From: an uncultured Vicinamibacterales bacterium | GTDB lineage: Bacteria; Acidobacteriota; Vicinamibacteria; Vicinamibacterales; UBA8438 | Assembly: GCA_958295905.1 (NCBI GenBank) | Contig: OY282382.1 | Span: 1,884,001 to 1,948,000 of the forward strand | Length of the DNA: 64,000 bases | Reading direction: 5' to 3' | In this document: positions 1 to 10,666 of the stretch, in pieces | Position numbering within the stretch: the first letter of the stretch is position 1 | Layout: every line of letters starts with the position of its first letter | Made by a program: the position numbers and the translations under genes | The notes under the pieces: generated by a model | What the model was told of the DNA's origin: nothing | The model's input: the letters and a program-made list of their open reading frames with translations, nothing else | Database searches by the model: none

Positions 1-78
1 GCGGGGGCGCCCGCGCTGCCCGGTGCCGAACGGGATGGCGCGGCGGAGGCGCTCGGGCTTCCAGGCGAGGAACCGGAT

Positions 79-471
79 GTGGCGGAAGAGGTGCTCGCGC
101 TGGAGAAGCGGATCGAAGAGGCGGTCCTGCGGGCCGACGTCGCCTTCCTCGACGAGGTCTGCGCCGACGACTTCACCTACACGCACGGGGATGGCTGGAC
201 CACCGGCGGCCCCGTCCTCGGCGTCGACCGGAAGGCGGAGTGGCTCGCCTCGCTGTCCGGCCGGTACTCCCTGCGGGAGGTCGACTCACGGCAGGTCGAG
301 GCGCATGGCGACGTCGCCATCACCATGGGCCGGGTGCGGGCGCGCAGCGCCGGTCCCCCGGAGGCCCGGCGCAGCTTCAGCTTCTGGTACGTCCGCGTCT
401 ACGCGCAGCGGGACGGCGCGTGGCGGTACCTCTCGCACCGCACGGTGAACGGCCCCGTGTACGAGAACTGA
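79..471 (+). CDS. SnoaL/DUF4440-like NTF2-fold protein, 5' end uncertain
   Basis: A short cone-shaped NTF2-fold protein of the SnoaL-like/DUF4440 type. The visible pattern is a first helix (VLALEKRIEEAV), then LDEVCADDFTYTHGDG, a basic middle strand and a C-terminal beta-rich half ending WRYLSHRTVNGPVYEN. Such proteins are small enzymes or binding proteins; no substrate can be named here. The GTG at position 79 gives 130 residues, the usual family length. The same frame is open all the way to base 1, so the true start may lie outside the window or this could be the C-terminal part of a longer protein. The next gene follows after about 490 bases of repeat-rich DNA on the same strand. Confidence 0.7.
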   Translation: MAEEVLALEKRIEEAVLRADVAFLDEVCADDFTYTHGDGWTTGGPVLGVDRKAEWLASLSGRYSLREVDSRQVEAHGDVAITMGRVRARSAGPPEARRSFSFWYVRVYAQRDGAWRYLSHRTVNGPVYEN

Positions 472-583
472 CCCTGCGCCGTCGCCGGTCGTGTGCCACG
501 CTTGCCCGACGGATCGGGAATGTCGCCGCGGTCGAGATGTCGCCGCGGTCGAGAACAGACCCTGCGCCGTCGCCGGTCGTGTG
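471..583. repeat. Paired 25-bp direct repeat enclosing a 17-bp tandem duplication
   Basis: A 25-bp sequence beginning accctgcgccgtcgcc occurs at 471-495 and again at 559-583. Between them a 17-bp unit (atgtcgccgcggtcgag) is present twice head to tail at 520-536 and 537-553. No gene is recognisable between 472 and 957, which is filled mainly by three such pairs of repeats. Confidence 0.75.
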
Positions 584-745
584 TCTCCGGAGGAGGTCTT
601 GGTTCGATTGCCGCGGCGCTCTGACGGGCCGGCCGCCGTCATCGTCGAGGCCGACGGTTAGGCCGCTTCGGCCGGGTTCGGGTACCGTAGAGCCTGCCGG
701 GACACCCCACCGGCGCCGCGACGCGGGTGGAGACCCGGCGGGGAC

Positions 746-837
746 GCGTGACCGCGGCTCGACGTCGCGCGCGGCCCGGCCGGCTCGGCGCCGCCGGTCG
801 GGGGAAGGAATAACGTGACCGCGGCTCGACGTCGCGG
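746..837. repeat. Paired 23-bp direct repeat
   Basis: The sequence cgtgaccgcggctcgacg, extending to 23 bp, occurs at 746-768 and 815-837, offset by 69 bp. It lies in the same non-coding stretch as the pairs at 471-583 and 848-957. No protein-coding signal is seen here. Confidence 0.65.
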
Positions 838-847
838 ACGTTGCATC

Positions 848-957
848 GCGGCTCCGGCCGCGCCGTGGAGAACAGGAGCACCCCCGGTCCAGGGCCGGAT
901 GATCCTCGGATTCGGAGATCGCGGCTCCGGCCGCGCCGTGGAGAACAGGAGCACCCC
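848..957. repeat. Paired 37-bp direct repeat carrying the ribosome binding site of the PQQ dehydrogenase gene
   Basis: A 37-bp sequence starting gcggctccggccgcg occurs at 848-884 and 921-957, offset by 73 bp. Each copy contains a hairpin (CGCGGC, loop TCCG, GCCGCG) and a Shine-Dalgarno-like AGGAG. The second copy ends exactly one base before the ATG at 958, so its AGGAG (947-951) is the ribosome binding site of the downstream gene. The first copy has the same AGGAG but no start codon after it. Confidence 0.8.
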
Positions 958-2958
958 ATGTCGATGAGGACGAGTCGGCGTATCCGGACGATTCCCGCCA
1001 TTGCGGCCATCCTGCTCGGCGCGGGCGCCGCCGCCCCGGCGCAGCAGGGCGCTCGGGACGGCGAGTGGCGGTACTACGGCGGAGACTCGGGCAGCACCAA
1101 GTACTCGCCGCTCGACCAGATCGACCGCGGCAACGTCGCCGACCTCGACATCGCGTGGCGGTGGCGGTCGGACAACTTCGGCCCCCGTCTCGACTTCAAC
1201 TACCAGGCGACGCCGTTGGCGGTCGGGGGCGTGCTCTACACCTCGGCGGGCTGGCGGCGCAACGTCGTGGCCATCGACGGGGCCACCGGCGAGACGCTGT
1301 GGATGTACCGCCTCGACGAGGGCGACCGCGGCGACGTCGCGCCGGTGCGGGCCAGCTCGGGCCGGGGGGTGGCGTACTGGACGGACGGCGGGGACGACGC
1401 GCGGATCATCCACGTCACCCGGGGCTATCACCTCGTGGCCCTGGACGCCGCGACCGGATACCCGATTCCCGGCTTCGGCGACCAGGGCGTCGTCGACCTC
1501 TACGACGGGATCTACGACGGGCTCGACCGCCCGGCGGTGGAGAACGGCCAGATCGGCCTGAACTCGCCCGCCCTCGTCGTCGGCGACGTCATCGTGGTGG
1601 GGGCGGCGCTGCGCGCCACCGCCCCCGCGCCCGAGTTCGCGGCCGGGTTCGTGCGCGGGTTCGACGTGCGCACCGGCGAGCGGCTATGGATCTTCCACAC
1701 CATCCCCCAGCCGGGCGAGTTCGGCAACGACACGTGGGAGAACGACTCGTGGCGCTACAGCGGGAACACCGGCGTATGGGCCCCGATGTCGGCCGACCAG
1801 GAGCTCGGCTACGTGTACCTGCCCGTCGAGACCCCCACCAACGACCTCTACGGCGGCCATCGGCCCGGCGACAACCTGTTCGCGGAGAGCCTGGTGTGTC
1901 TGGACGCGAGGACCGGCGAGCGCGTCTGGCACTTCCAGCTCATCCATCACGGCATCTGGGACTACGACATCCCCACCCCGCCGGCGCTGGTCGACATCAC
2001 CGTCGACGGCCGGCGAATCAAGGCGGTGGCGCAGGTGACCAAGCAGGCGTTCACCTACGTGTTCGACCGGGTCACGGGCGAGCCGGTGTGGCCGATCGAG
2101 GAACGTCCGGTGCCCCCGTCGACGGTGCCCGGCGAGCAGGCCGCGCCGACCCAGCCGTTTCCCACCCGGCCCGCCCCCTTCGACCGCCAGGGGGTGTCGG
2201 GCGACGACCTCCTCGACTTCACGCCGGAGCTGAACGCCGAGGCGCGGCGCATCGCGTCGGAGTACCAGCTCGGGCCGATCTACACCCCGCCGATTCTGGC
2301 GGGGCAGGATGGCCGGCGCGCACTGCTGATGCTGCCGCAGATGACGGGGGGCGCGAACTGGCAGGGCGGGGCGGTGGACGCCGAGACGGGCATCCTCTAC
2401 GTGGCCTCGGTGACCAACCCGACCGTCGCGGGCCTCGTGAACGACCCCGGCCGATCGACGATGGACTACGTGGGCGGCCGCGCCGGGCGGCGCGCCCGCG
2501 GACCCGCCCTGCCGCAGGGGTGCGGGGAGATCGGACCCCTCGGCCTGCCCCTCGTCAAGCCGCCCTGGGGACGCATCACCGCCATCGACCTGAACACCGG
2601 CGACCACGTCTGGATGATCCCGAACGGCGACACCCCGGACTGCGTCAGGGACCATCCCGCCCTGAGCGGCCTCGACATCCCGCGGACCGGCAAGCCGGAA
2701 CGGAGCGGCATCCTCGTCACCCGGACGCTGGTCTTCGCCGGCGAAGGCGGCGGGCTCTTCGCCACCCCCACGTGGGCGGGCGGACAGATGTTCTACGCCT
2801 ACGACAAGCGGACGGGCGAGACGATCTGGGAGATGGAGCTGCCCAAGCGCCAGAGCGGCGTGCCCATGACCTATCTGGTCGACGGCAAGCAGTACATCGC
2901 GATGGCGATGAGCGCCCGCGGCGAGCCGGCCGAGCTCGTGGCCCTGACCCTGCCGTAG
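958..2958 (+). CDS. Exported PQQ-dependent dehydrogenase (quinoprotein glucose dehydrogenase-like)
   Basis: A periplasmic quinoprotein of 666 residues that should oxidise a sugar or alcohol using pyrroloquinoline quinone and pass electrons to the respiratory chain. Residues 1-28 form a signal peptide (Arg-rich start, AIAAILLGAGAAA, cut near APAQQ). The rest is an eight-bladed propeller with repeated tryptophan-docking motifs (GETLWMYRL, GERLWIFHT, GERVWHFQL, GETIWEMELP). HHGIWDYD around residue 335 matches the region that carries the catalytic aspartate in membrane glucose dehydrogenases (Asp335 here). No haem motif and no membrane anchor are present, so it resembles the soluble propeller of the mGDH type. 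The ATG at 958 is chosen because AGGAG lies six bases upstream. The substrate is unknown. An exported amidase gene follows 92 bp downstream. Confidence 0.85.
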   Translation: MSMRTSRRIRTIPAIAAILLGAGAAAPAQQGARDGEWRYYGGDSGSTKYSPLDQIDRGNVADLDIAWRWRSDNFGPRLDFNYQATPLAVGGVLYTSAGWRRNVVAIDGATGETLWMYRLDEGDRGDVAPVRASSGRGVAYWTDGGDDARIIHVTRGYHLVALDAATGYPIPGFGDQGVVDLYDGIYDGLDRPAVENGQIGLNSPALVVGDVIVVGAALRATAPAPEFAAGFVRGFDVRTGERLWIFHTIPQPGEFGNDTWENDSWRYSGNTGVWAPMSADQELGYVYLPVETPTNDLYGGHRPGDNLFAESLVCLDARTGERVWHFQLIHHGIWDYDIPTPPALVDITVDGRRIKAVAQVTKQAFTYVFDRVTGEPVWPIEERPVPPSTVPGEQAAPTQPFPTRPAPFDRQGVSGDDLLDFTPELNAEARRIASEYQLGPIYTPPILAGQDGRRALLMLPQMTGGANWQGGAVDAETGILYVASVTNPTVAGLVNDPGRSTMDYVGGRAGRRARGPALPQGCGEIGPLGLPLVKPPWGRITAIDLNTGDHVWMIPNGDTPDCVRDHPALSGLDIPRTGKPERSGILVTRTLVFAGEGGGLFATPTWAGGQMFYAYDKRTGETIWEMELPKRQSGVPMTYLVDGKQYIAMAMSARGEPAELVALTLP

Positions 2959-3050
2959 GCGTCGGCGCGGCAGACCGGGCGGACGCCTGGAGGGTTGGTG
3001 GGGCGGCCAGCGGAGGCCGCAGGGGAGCTCCTGCGTTCGGGGAGGATGGC

Positions 3051-5393
3051 ATGCGTGGATTGACAACGGTTCGGAAACGGCCGCGCCGGGGGGCGGCCGG
3101 AGCGCTGGGGGCGGGGATCCTGTTCCTGCTGATGCCTGGAATCGCCGCCGCGCAGCCCGAGACGGGCCGGCCCGACCGGTTCCGTCTCGAGGAAGCGACC
3201 ATCGCGGAGATTCACCGGGCCATCAAGGACCGCGGGATCAGTTGCCGGGGCCTGGTGCAGGCCTACGTCGACCGGGCGCGGGCCTACAACGGCGCGTGCA
3301 CGCAACTGGTCACCCTCGACGGTGCGTCCATTGCGGCGGCGAGCGGCCCGGTTCGCGCCGGCTCGCCGGTCCGTTTTCCGACCGCCACCGTCCCCGTCGC
3401 GGGCATACTGCCGGACTTCGACCGGTATGCCGGCGTTCCGCTCGACCTGGGGAGAATGGAGCCCACCGCCTCGGACCCGACGGTGCAGGCGCAGTTCGGC
3501 ATGGTGGCCGGCGTCCCGAACGCGGGTCAGGTCAACGCCCTCAGCACCCTCAACCTGCGCGGCGAGCGATCGGTGGCCTGCCGGGGGGGCTGCGACGCGC
3601 ATCCCTCCACGGGAGAGCTTCCGGCCGACTGTCCCGCCGCCTGCGACGCGTTCCGGCGGCACCCCGACGCCCTCGAGCGGGCGGCGGAGCTCGACGCGGA
3701 GCACGGCGCCGACCCCGATCTGGCCGGGCTGCCGATGTACTGCATTCCCCTGGCCTTCAAGGACGTCTACGACACGAAGGACATGCGGACGACCACGGCG
3801 GCGGACATCGACTTCGCCCTGGATGCGCCCCCCGCCGACTCGACCATCGTCGACCGGCTGCGGGCGAAGGGCGCCATCATTTACGCCAAGGCCAACGCGA
3901 CCGAGTTCAACGGCGGCATCGGGAACCCCGGCGGACCCGCCGCCCCGGCCGCCCGGTATCTGGGCTATGCGGAGCGGAGCACGTGGGGAGGGCAGGCCTG
4001 CAACCCCTACGACACCGAGCGCTCGCCCCGGGGCTCGAGCTCCGGGTCGGGCGTCGCGGTCTCCGCGAACCTCGTCACCTGCGCCTTCTGCGAGCAGACG
4101 GGGGGATCGTGCAAGGGGCCGGCGTCCCGCAACGGCGTGGTCAGCCTGCTGACGACGAAGGGGTTGATCCCGTACGGGGGAAGCGTCGGATCGAACCCGC
4201 TGGTGGACCGGGCGGGCCTCAACTGCCGCACCGTCAAGGACGCCGCCCTCGTGCTCGACGCCCTCGCGGACCCCGCGCTCGGCTACTTCGATGCCCGCGA
4301 CATCTACACGGCGGTGCCGGAGGCCCTGGTCTCCACCGAGCCCTACGCCGGCTACATCGTCGAGGAGGTTCCCGCCGACGGGGGCGGGAAGCCCCTGGCC
4401 GGCATGCGCATCGGGATCGTGCGCGAGTACATGGTCGAGCACACGCCGAACGACGCGGCGATCAGCCGGCGGATCGACGACGAGATCAAGACCGTGCTCC
4501 GGGACCGGCTCGGGGCGGGCCTCGTCGAGTCGCGGGATCCGCTCTATCCCGACGATCCCGCCGTGCCCGACATGGCGTACACGTTCCAGGATGCGCTGGC
4601 CGAGATCCTGCCGATCCACATGCCGGAGTACTTCCACAAGACGACCCGGGCCGGCACCCTGGAGTTTGCCGTGCCGGGCCACGACGTGACGTCGAAGCGG
4701 TATCTCGTCCAGGTGGCGGAAGGCGCCGCGCCGCTCTCGCCCGACCTGAATCTGCGCCGCGTCACCCTCTCGCCGCCGTCGCGGAGCTTCGCCTTCCACA
4801 TCGATCAGTACCTGGCCCGGCGCGGCGACGCGCGGATCACCGACATGGCGAGCCTCGACGCCAACACGAAGTACTTCTCCGCCGCGGCGGAGGCGGGGTC
4901 GGCGAACTGGGCCGCGCTCGACGACGTGCGTTCCTACGGCAACACCGAGCGGATGCAGATGCGTGCGGTGATGCAGCTCGTGCTGGCCAAGGTGATGCGC
5001 GAGAACCGGCTCGACGTGCTCGTGAACCCCGAGAACACCCTGCCCCACCAGAAGGTCGGCGGACCCAGCGAGCCCGGCGTCGCCGGCCGGGGCGCGTCGG
5101 GGGCGACCCAGACCATCACCGCGCTCGTGGGCGCTCCCGAGATCGTCGTGCCCGCGGGGTTCAACGACGTCGTCTACGAGCCCCGGTTCGTCCTGAACGC
5201 GGCCGGCGACCGGTACGACGCCGTCAGCGGCGACGAAGCGTCGTTGCTGGATACCCCCCTGCCGATCAGCATGATGTTCTGGGCCGGCCCGGGGGAGGAG
5301 GCCGCGGTGCTGAAGGCGGCGTCCGCCTACGAGGCGGCGACCCGGCACCGGACGCCGCCTCCCGCCTTCGGCCCGCTTCCGGACGAACCGTAG
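3051..5393 (+). CDS. Exported amidase-signature hydrolase
   Basis: A 780-residue amidase of the amidase-signature family, which hydrolyses C-N amide bonds with a Lys-cisSer-Ser triad. All three residues are visible: Lys237 in FKDVYDTKD, Ser329 in RGSSSGSG and nucleophile Ser353 in TGGSCKG; the Ser-Ser spacing of 24 matches fatty-acid amide hydrolase. A signal peptide (GALGAGILFLLMPGIAAAQ) starts the protein, so it acts outside the cytoplasm and is not the GatA subunit of tRNA amidation. It is longer than common amidases (450-550 residues). A cysteine-rich segment before the Lys (SVACRGGC, LPADCPAACDAF) and cysteines flanking the nucleophile suggest disulfides. ATG at 3051 follows GGGGAGG at 3039-3045. 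The substrate is not predictable. Confidence 0.87.
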   Translation: MRGLTTVRKRPRRGAAGALGAGILFLLMPGIAAAQPETGRPDRFRLEEATIAEIHRAIKDRGISCRGLVQAYVDRARAYNGACTQLVTLDGASIAAASGPVRAGSPVRFPTATVPVAGILPDFDRYAGVPLDLGRMEPTASDPTVQAQFGMVAGVPNAGQVNALSTLNLRGERSVACRGGCDAHPSTGELPADCPAACDAFRRHPDALERAAELDAEHGADPDLAGLPMYCIPLAFKDVYDTKDMRTTTAADIDFALDAPPADSTIVDRLRAKGAIIYAKANATEFNGGIGNPGGPAAPAARYLGYAERSTWGGQACNPYDTERSPRGSSSGSGVAVSANLVTCAFCEQTGGSCKGPASRNGVVSLLTTKGLIPYGGSVGSNPLVDRAGLNCRTVKDAALVLDALADPALGYFDARDIYTAVPEALVSTEPYAGYIVEEVPADGGGKPLAGMRIGIVREYMVEHTPNDAAISRRIDDEIKTVLRDRLGAGLVESRDPLYPDDPAVPDMAYTFQDALAEILPIHMPEYFHKTTRAGTLEFAVPGHDVTSKRYLVQVAEGAAPLSPDLNLRRVTLSPPSRSFAFHIDQYLARRGDARITDMASLDANTKYFSAAAEAGSANWAALDDVRSYGNTERMQMRAVMQLVLAKVMRENRLDVLVNPENTLPHQKVGGPSEPGVAGRGASGATQTITALVGAPEIVVPAGFNDVVYEPRFVLNAAGDRYDAVSGDEASLLDTPLPISMMFWAGPGEEAAVLKAASAYEAATRHRTPPPAFGPLPDEP

Positions 5394-5844
5394 GCCGTGG
5401 CGGAACCGCGCGTTGCGCCGAGACCGGCGGGGCCCCTGCCTGACGACGCTCGACGGCGGCGCAGCAGCGCCCGCTCCGGCCGCGTTGCGCCGAGACCGGC
5501 GGGGCCCCTGACGAGGCGTGACGAGGCAGCGCAATGGGCATGTGCGACCGCGGAGCCGGCGCAGCGCCGGCGGAACGGGACGATACCTCAGCCGTGGTAT
5601 AACAACCTGCGGCGGAGTCCCCGCTGCCTTCGAGCGGTGATGCATCCCGCCCGACTGCGTTTGTCGGTTGCCTATGCCCGACCGGCGCCCGCCTCACGCG
5701 TGGTCAGGCACGGGCGTTCTTCAGCCGGCTGGCGCCCTCGCCGCTCCCGGGGCGACGCGGGGTTCGCCACGGGCTGAAAGGGCGCACGGGCGTCCACGAC
5801 GCGGTGTGCCGGTGCCGTCTGACGGCATTGAGGAGTTGCGGATC
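5394..5844. other. Non-coding stretch with a 30-bp repeat pair and dispersed repeat elements
   Basis: No convincing gene. A 30-bp sequence beginning cgcgttgcgccgagaccgg occurs at 5409-5438 and 5481-5510 (offset 72 bp). Bases 5605-5649 are related, in inverse orientation, to 27852-27896. Bases about 5720-5780 are related, again in inverse orientation, to the intergenic DNA at 59118-59200. These look like dispersed repetitive extragenic elements. Confidence 0.6.
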
Positions 5845-8013
5845 ATGTCGAACGAAGCTCGCGTCGGCGTCGGCGGGTCGCGCTGGCGGGCGGCGGTCCG
5901 GGCGGCGGCGGCCGGACTGATCGTGGCGGGGGGTTCGACCGGCGGACCCGGTGTCGCGCCGGGGGTCGCCGCCGCGGCGCAGCCCCCGGCGGCCGAGGGG
6001 GGCTTCACGGCGGACCAAGCCGCGGCCGGGTGGTCGGTGTACGCGCGGCAGTGCGGCGAGTGCCACGGGGCGCGGCTGGACGGGGCGGAAGCGCCGCCGC
6101 TGCGCGGGGTGGACTTCCTGAACGGCTGGGCGGGGCAGACGACGGACGAGCTGTTCGCGTACGTGCGCGACGAGATGCCGCCCGGTCTCGGCGGATCGCT
6201 CGGCGATCAGGTCTACCTCAACTTGGTGGCTTACCTCCTGGACATGAACGGCGCCCGGCCCGGCGACGCGCCGCTGGCGGCGGACGCGGGGGTTGCGATC
6301 GGCGACGCGGCGGACGTGGCCGAGGCGCGGCGGGCGGCGCGGGAGGGCGGCCGGCCGCGGCGGCGGCCGACGCGGTTCGTCAACCGGGAAGTGCCCCACG
6401 ATCTGACGCCGGTGACCGAGGCGCTGCTCGCGGACCCGCCGCCGGGCGACTGGCTGAGCTGGCGGCGGACGCGCGACGGCCACGGTTACAGTCCGCTGGA
6501 TCAGGTGACGCGCGACAACGTCGACGGGCTGCGGCTGGCCTGGGTGCTCGCGATCCGCGAGGGGAACCACCAGACGGCGCCGCTGGTGCACGACGGGGTG
6601 ATGTTCCTGGCCAGTCCGGGGGACGTCGTGCAGGCGATCGACGCGGTCACCGGCGACGTCATCTGGCAGTACCGGTCGCCGCTGCCGGAGGATGCCCCGC
6701 AGCGGGCGCCGACCCGCACCCTGGCCCTCTACGGCGACAAGGTGTTCCTCGCCACGGCGGACGCGGCCCTCGTCGCCCTCGACGCGCGGACCGGCGAGGT
6801 CGTGTGGCGGACGGTCAAGGGCGACTACACGCAGGGCTTCCGCCAGAACGCCGGCCCCGTCGTCGCCGACGGCGTCGTCGTCACCGGCACCAACGGATGC
6901 CAGCGCTACAAGGCGCAGACCTGCTTCATCACCGGGCACGACCCCGACACCGGCGACGAGCTGTGGCGCACGTCCACCATCGCCCTGCCCGGCGATCCGA
7001 ACGACGCGTCGTGGGGCGATACGCCGCCGTATCTGCGCGCGGGCGGCGACCAGTGGATTCCCGGCAGCTACGACCCCGACCTCGGTCTCTTCTACATCGG
7101 GACGGCGCAGGCGAAGCCGTGGGTGGCGGCGAGCCGCGGCATGACGACGCGGCAGGACGCGCTGTACACGAACTCGACGCTGGCCCTGAACCCGCGCACC
7201 GGGCAGGTCGAGTGGTACTTCCAGCACGTGCCGGGCGAGACCCTCGACCTCGACATCGTGTACGAGCGGGTCCTGGTCGACGCCGAGGATGCGCGGTGGC
7301 TGTTCACGATCGGGAAGGACGGCATCCTCTGGAAGCTCGACCGGCGGACCGGCGCGCTCGTCGACCTGCGCGAGACGGTCTACCAGGACGTCTTCGAGTC
7401 GATCGACCGCACCACCGGCGAGCTGACCTACCGGCAGGACATCCGTGACGCCGGCATCGGCGACCGCGTGCCCGCCTGCCCCAGCCTGCTCGGCGGCCAC
7501 AACTGGCAGGCGTCGGCGTATCACCCCGGGGCCGGCGCGCTCGTGATTCCCCTCCACCAGGCCTGCATGTACCTGACCGGCCGCGAAGTGGAGTTCGTCG
7601 AGGGCGGCGGCGGAGAGGCGGGCCGGTCCGAGTACCGCGGGATGCCCGGCTCGAACGGGAACGTCGGGAAGCTCGCCGCCTACGACGTCCGGACGATGGA
7701 GGAGCTGTGGAGCCGCGAGCAGCGGGCCGCGTTCCTGACGTCGACGCTCACGACGGCGGGCGGCCTCGTCTTCGCGGGCGACGCCGACCGCTACTACCGG
7801 GCGTTCGACGTCCGGACCGGCGACGTGCTCTGGGAGGCGCGCCTCGGCGCCAAGGCGCACGGCTATCCCATCACCTACGAGGCCGGCGGCCGGCAGTTCA
7901 TCGCCGTCCCCGCCGCGCTGGGGGGCGCGTTCCGCAGTCTCACCGCCCAGCTCACGCCGGAGATCTTCCAGCCGGAAGGCGGGAACGCGCTCTACGTCTT
8001 CGCCCTGCCTTGA
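5845..8013 (+). CDS. Cytochrome c-PQQ dehydrogenase fusion
   Basis: A 722-residue exported quinohaemoprotein. After a signal peptide of about 45 residues comes a short cytochrome c domain with the haem motif Cys70-Gly-Glu-Cys73-His74 and a probable Met ligand in [13 protein letters not shown] propeller follows from about residue 180, starting [23 protein letters not shown]. Propeller signatures include [27 protein letters not shown] and [10 protein letters not shown]. Haem-PQQ fusions transfer electrons within one chain; here the haem is N-terminal, whereas the classical quinohaemoprotein alcohol dehydrogenases carry it C-terminally. ATG at 5845 is preceded by GAGGAG (5830-5835). Only 25 bp separate its stop from the hsdM start, marking the left edge of the defence island. 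The substrate is unknown. Confidence 0.85.
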   Translation: MSNEARVGVGGSRWRAAVRAAAAGLIVAGGSTGGPGVAPGVAAAAQPPAAEGGFTADQAAAGWSVYARQCGECHGARLDGAEAPPLRGVDFLNGWAGQTTDELFAYVRDEMPPGLGGSLGDQVYLNLVAYLLDMNGARPGDAPLAADAGVAIGDAADVAEARRAAREGGRPRRRPTRFVNREVPHDLTPVTEALLADPPPGDWLSWRRTRDGHGYSPLDQVTRDNVDGLRLAWVLAIREGNHQTAPLVHDGVMFLASPGDVVQAIDAVTGDVIWQYRSPLPEDAPQRAPTRTLALYGDKVFLATADAALVALDARTGEVVWRTVKGDYTQGFRQNAGPVVADGVVVTGTNGCQRYKAQTCFITGHDPDTGDELWRTSTIALPGDPNDASWGDTPPYLRAGGDQWIPGSYDPDLGLFYIGTAQAKPWVAASRGMTTRQDALYTNSTLALNPRTGQVEWYFQHVPGETLDLDIVYERVLVDAEDARWLFTIGKDGILWKLDRRTGALVDLRETVYQDVFESIDRTTGELTYRQDIRDAGIGDRVPACPSLLGGHNWQASAYHPGAGALVIPLHQACMYLTGREVEFVEGGGGEAGRSEYRGMPGSNGNVGKLAAYDVRTMEELWSREQRAAFLTSTLTTAGGLVFAGDADRYYRAFDVRTGDVLWEARLGAKAHGYPITYEAGGRQFIAVPAALGGAFRSLTAQLTPEIFQPEGGNALYVFALP

Positions 8014-8038
8014 CGTTCGTGCGACGGAGTCACGGAGC

Positions 8039-9620
<1,582 letters not shown>

Positions 9621-9628
<8 letters not shown>

Positions 9629-10088
9629 CCGGCGCATGGACATTGGACGGGGGCACGGACCGCGCGGCCGTATCGATACGGGCTTTCTGAGGCGCTGCAT
9701 CCGCGCGCTGGAGGTGGCCTTCAAGGAAATCGAGTCGTACGGGGAGTCGGACATCCTGTACGACCTCTACCGGGCTGCCTGCGTCAAGGAGTTCGAGCTG
9801 GTGCTGGAACAGAGCGGGACGCTGTTGCGCAAACGTCTCGCGGCGTTCTTCGCCAGCAACCGGCGGGCCGACGAGCTCGTCTTCAAGGACCTGTTCCGGC
9901 ACGCCGCCAAGCACCGACTGATCGACGTGGAAACGGTGGAACGTTGGTTGAGCTACCGCGACCGTCGGAACGACACCGCGCACCAGTACGGCGAACACTT
10001 CGCCGAGGCGATTCTCGATCTGCTGCCGGTCTTTATCGCCGATGCGAAGGCGCTGGCCGACACCATCGAGGCTGCGAACGATGACTGA
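9621..10088 (+). CDS. HEPN-domain protein (HI0074-like), first HEPN/MNT pair
   Basis: A 155-residue all-helical HEPN protein of the nucleotidyltransferase substrate-binding (HI0074) type. It carries the R-x4-H ribonuclease motif as Arg116-NDTA-His121, followed by QYGE. In HEPN/MNT toxin-antitoxin pairs the HEPN partner is an RNase toxin and the MNT partner neutralises it by adenylylation near the motif. It overlaps hsdM by 8 bp and the MNT gene by 8 bp, so the three are translationally coupled. A second ATG at 9636 (MDIGRGHG) is an alternative start. A homologous pair lies at 12.8-13.5 kb in the same island. Confidence 0.85.
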
Positions 10089-10506
10089 CCGCCTCCGGAT
10101 CGCGCCCCGGCACCGCCGCACCTTGGAGGCCCTGTTGCGCGAGCACCTGTCCGGCGTCGAAGTCTGGGCCTACGGGAGCCGCGTGAACGGCCGCGGCCAC
10201 GGCGGCAGCGACCTCGACCTTGCGCTACGCGCGCCCGACCTGCGGAAGCTCCCGGCCGGCCAACTGCGCGGTTTTGAGGACGCGGTTCGCGAGTCGAGTA
10301 TTCCGTTCCTGGTCGAGGCTCGGGATTGGGCTCGCCTGCCGGAACGCTTTCGCCAAGAGATCGAGCGCGATTACGTGGTGATGAACGACAATCCCGCACC
10401 GGCGCCGAACGGGCGCGGCTCGGGAAGTGGAGACGCCGGACAGACCATCGACTGGCAAGCGGGCGTTGGTCGGAAAGCCTCTTTTGGAGATCTCACAGAA
10501 GGCTGA
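10081..10506 (+). CDS. MNT nucleotidyltransferase antitoxin, first HEPN/MNT pair
   Basis: A 141-residue minimal nucleotidyltransferase. The signature is Gly32-Ser33 (YGSRVNGRG) followed by the metal-binding pair Asp44-Leu-Asp46 (GGSDLDLAL). Such proteins act as antitoxins for the HEPN partner and can transfer AMP to it. The start ATGA overlaps the HEPN stop. The conserved domain ends near residue 103 (IERDYVVM). The last 35 or so residues are low-complexity and run straight into a fragment of an hsdS gene. The second MNT in this island is fused to a complete HsdS, so this one may be what is left of the same MNT-HsdS architecture after most of hsdS was lost. Confidence 0.82.
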   Translation: MTDRLRIAPRHRRTLEALLREHLSGVEVWAYGSRVNGRGHGGSDLDLALRAPDLRKLPAGQLRGFEDAVRESSIPFLVEARDWARLPERFRQEIERDYVVMNDNPAPAPNGRGSGSGDAGQTIDWQAGVGRKASFGDLTEG

Positions 10507-10600
10507 CGCGGGATTCCTGATGTGCGCCCGGTCGGAAATGGACGTCAGCGGCTATCTCACCGGCTCCACCATGCCGAAGCTGGCGCAGGACAACGTGAAG
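10501..10600 (+). pseudogene. Relic of an HsdS target-recognition domain
   Basis: In the frame of the downstream ORF these bases encode DVSGYLTGSTMPKLAQDNVK. The GSTMPKL segment is the characteristic end of a type I HsdS target-recognition domain. Nothing else of an hsdS gene is recognisable here. The relic is joined at base 10600/10601 to a copy of the hsdM 3' end. The intact HsdS at 13169 has a different sequence at this place. Confidence 0.65.
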
Positions 10601-10666
10601 GGCGCGCGGCTCGACGCCGCCGTCGCCGAGAACCTTGAAGGCGCCGGGGTTCGGAGGCGGCGGGTG
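10601..10666 (+). pseudogene. Second copy of the hsdM 3' end
   Basis: Bases 10601-10634 are identical to hsdM bases 9551-9584, and the match continues to 10654 with one extra T and one substitution. The extra T shifts the frame. Without it the copy would read ENLKAPGFGGGG and stop at the TGA of GGGTGACGG, overlapping the GTG start of the next gene by four bases. This implies that the AlbA_2 gene was once translationally coupled directly behind an hsdM gene. Confidence 0.85.

Noticed and set aside
848..957. Possible CRISPR array from repeats with regular offset
   Set aside because: There are only two copies, the repeats in other places differ in sequence and no cas gene is present.
2871..5645. 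A 924-codon open frame on the minus strand
   Set aside because: It is antisense to the amidase, whose catalytic residues are all intact on the plus strand, and has shadow-like composition.
10427..10663. A start at 10427 for the AlbA_2 protein, adding 79 N-terminal residues
   Set aside because: Those residues are hsdS and hsdM relics; the GTG at 10664 has its own GGAGG and begins the conserved domain.
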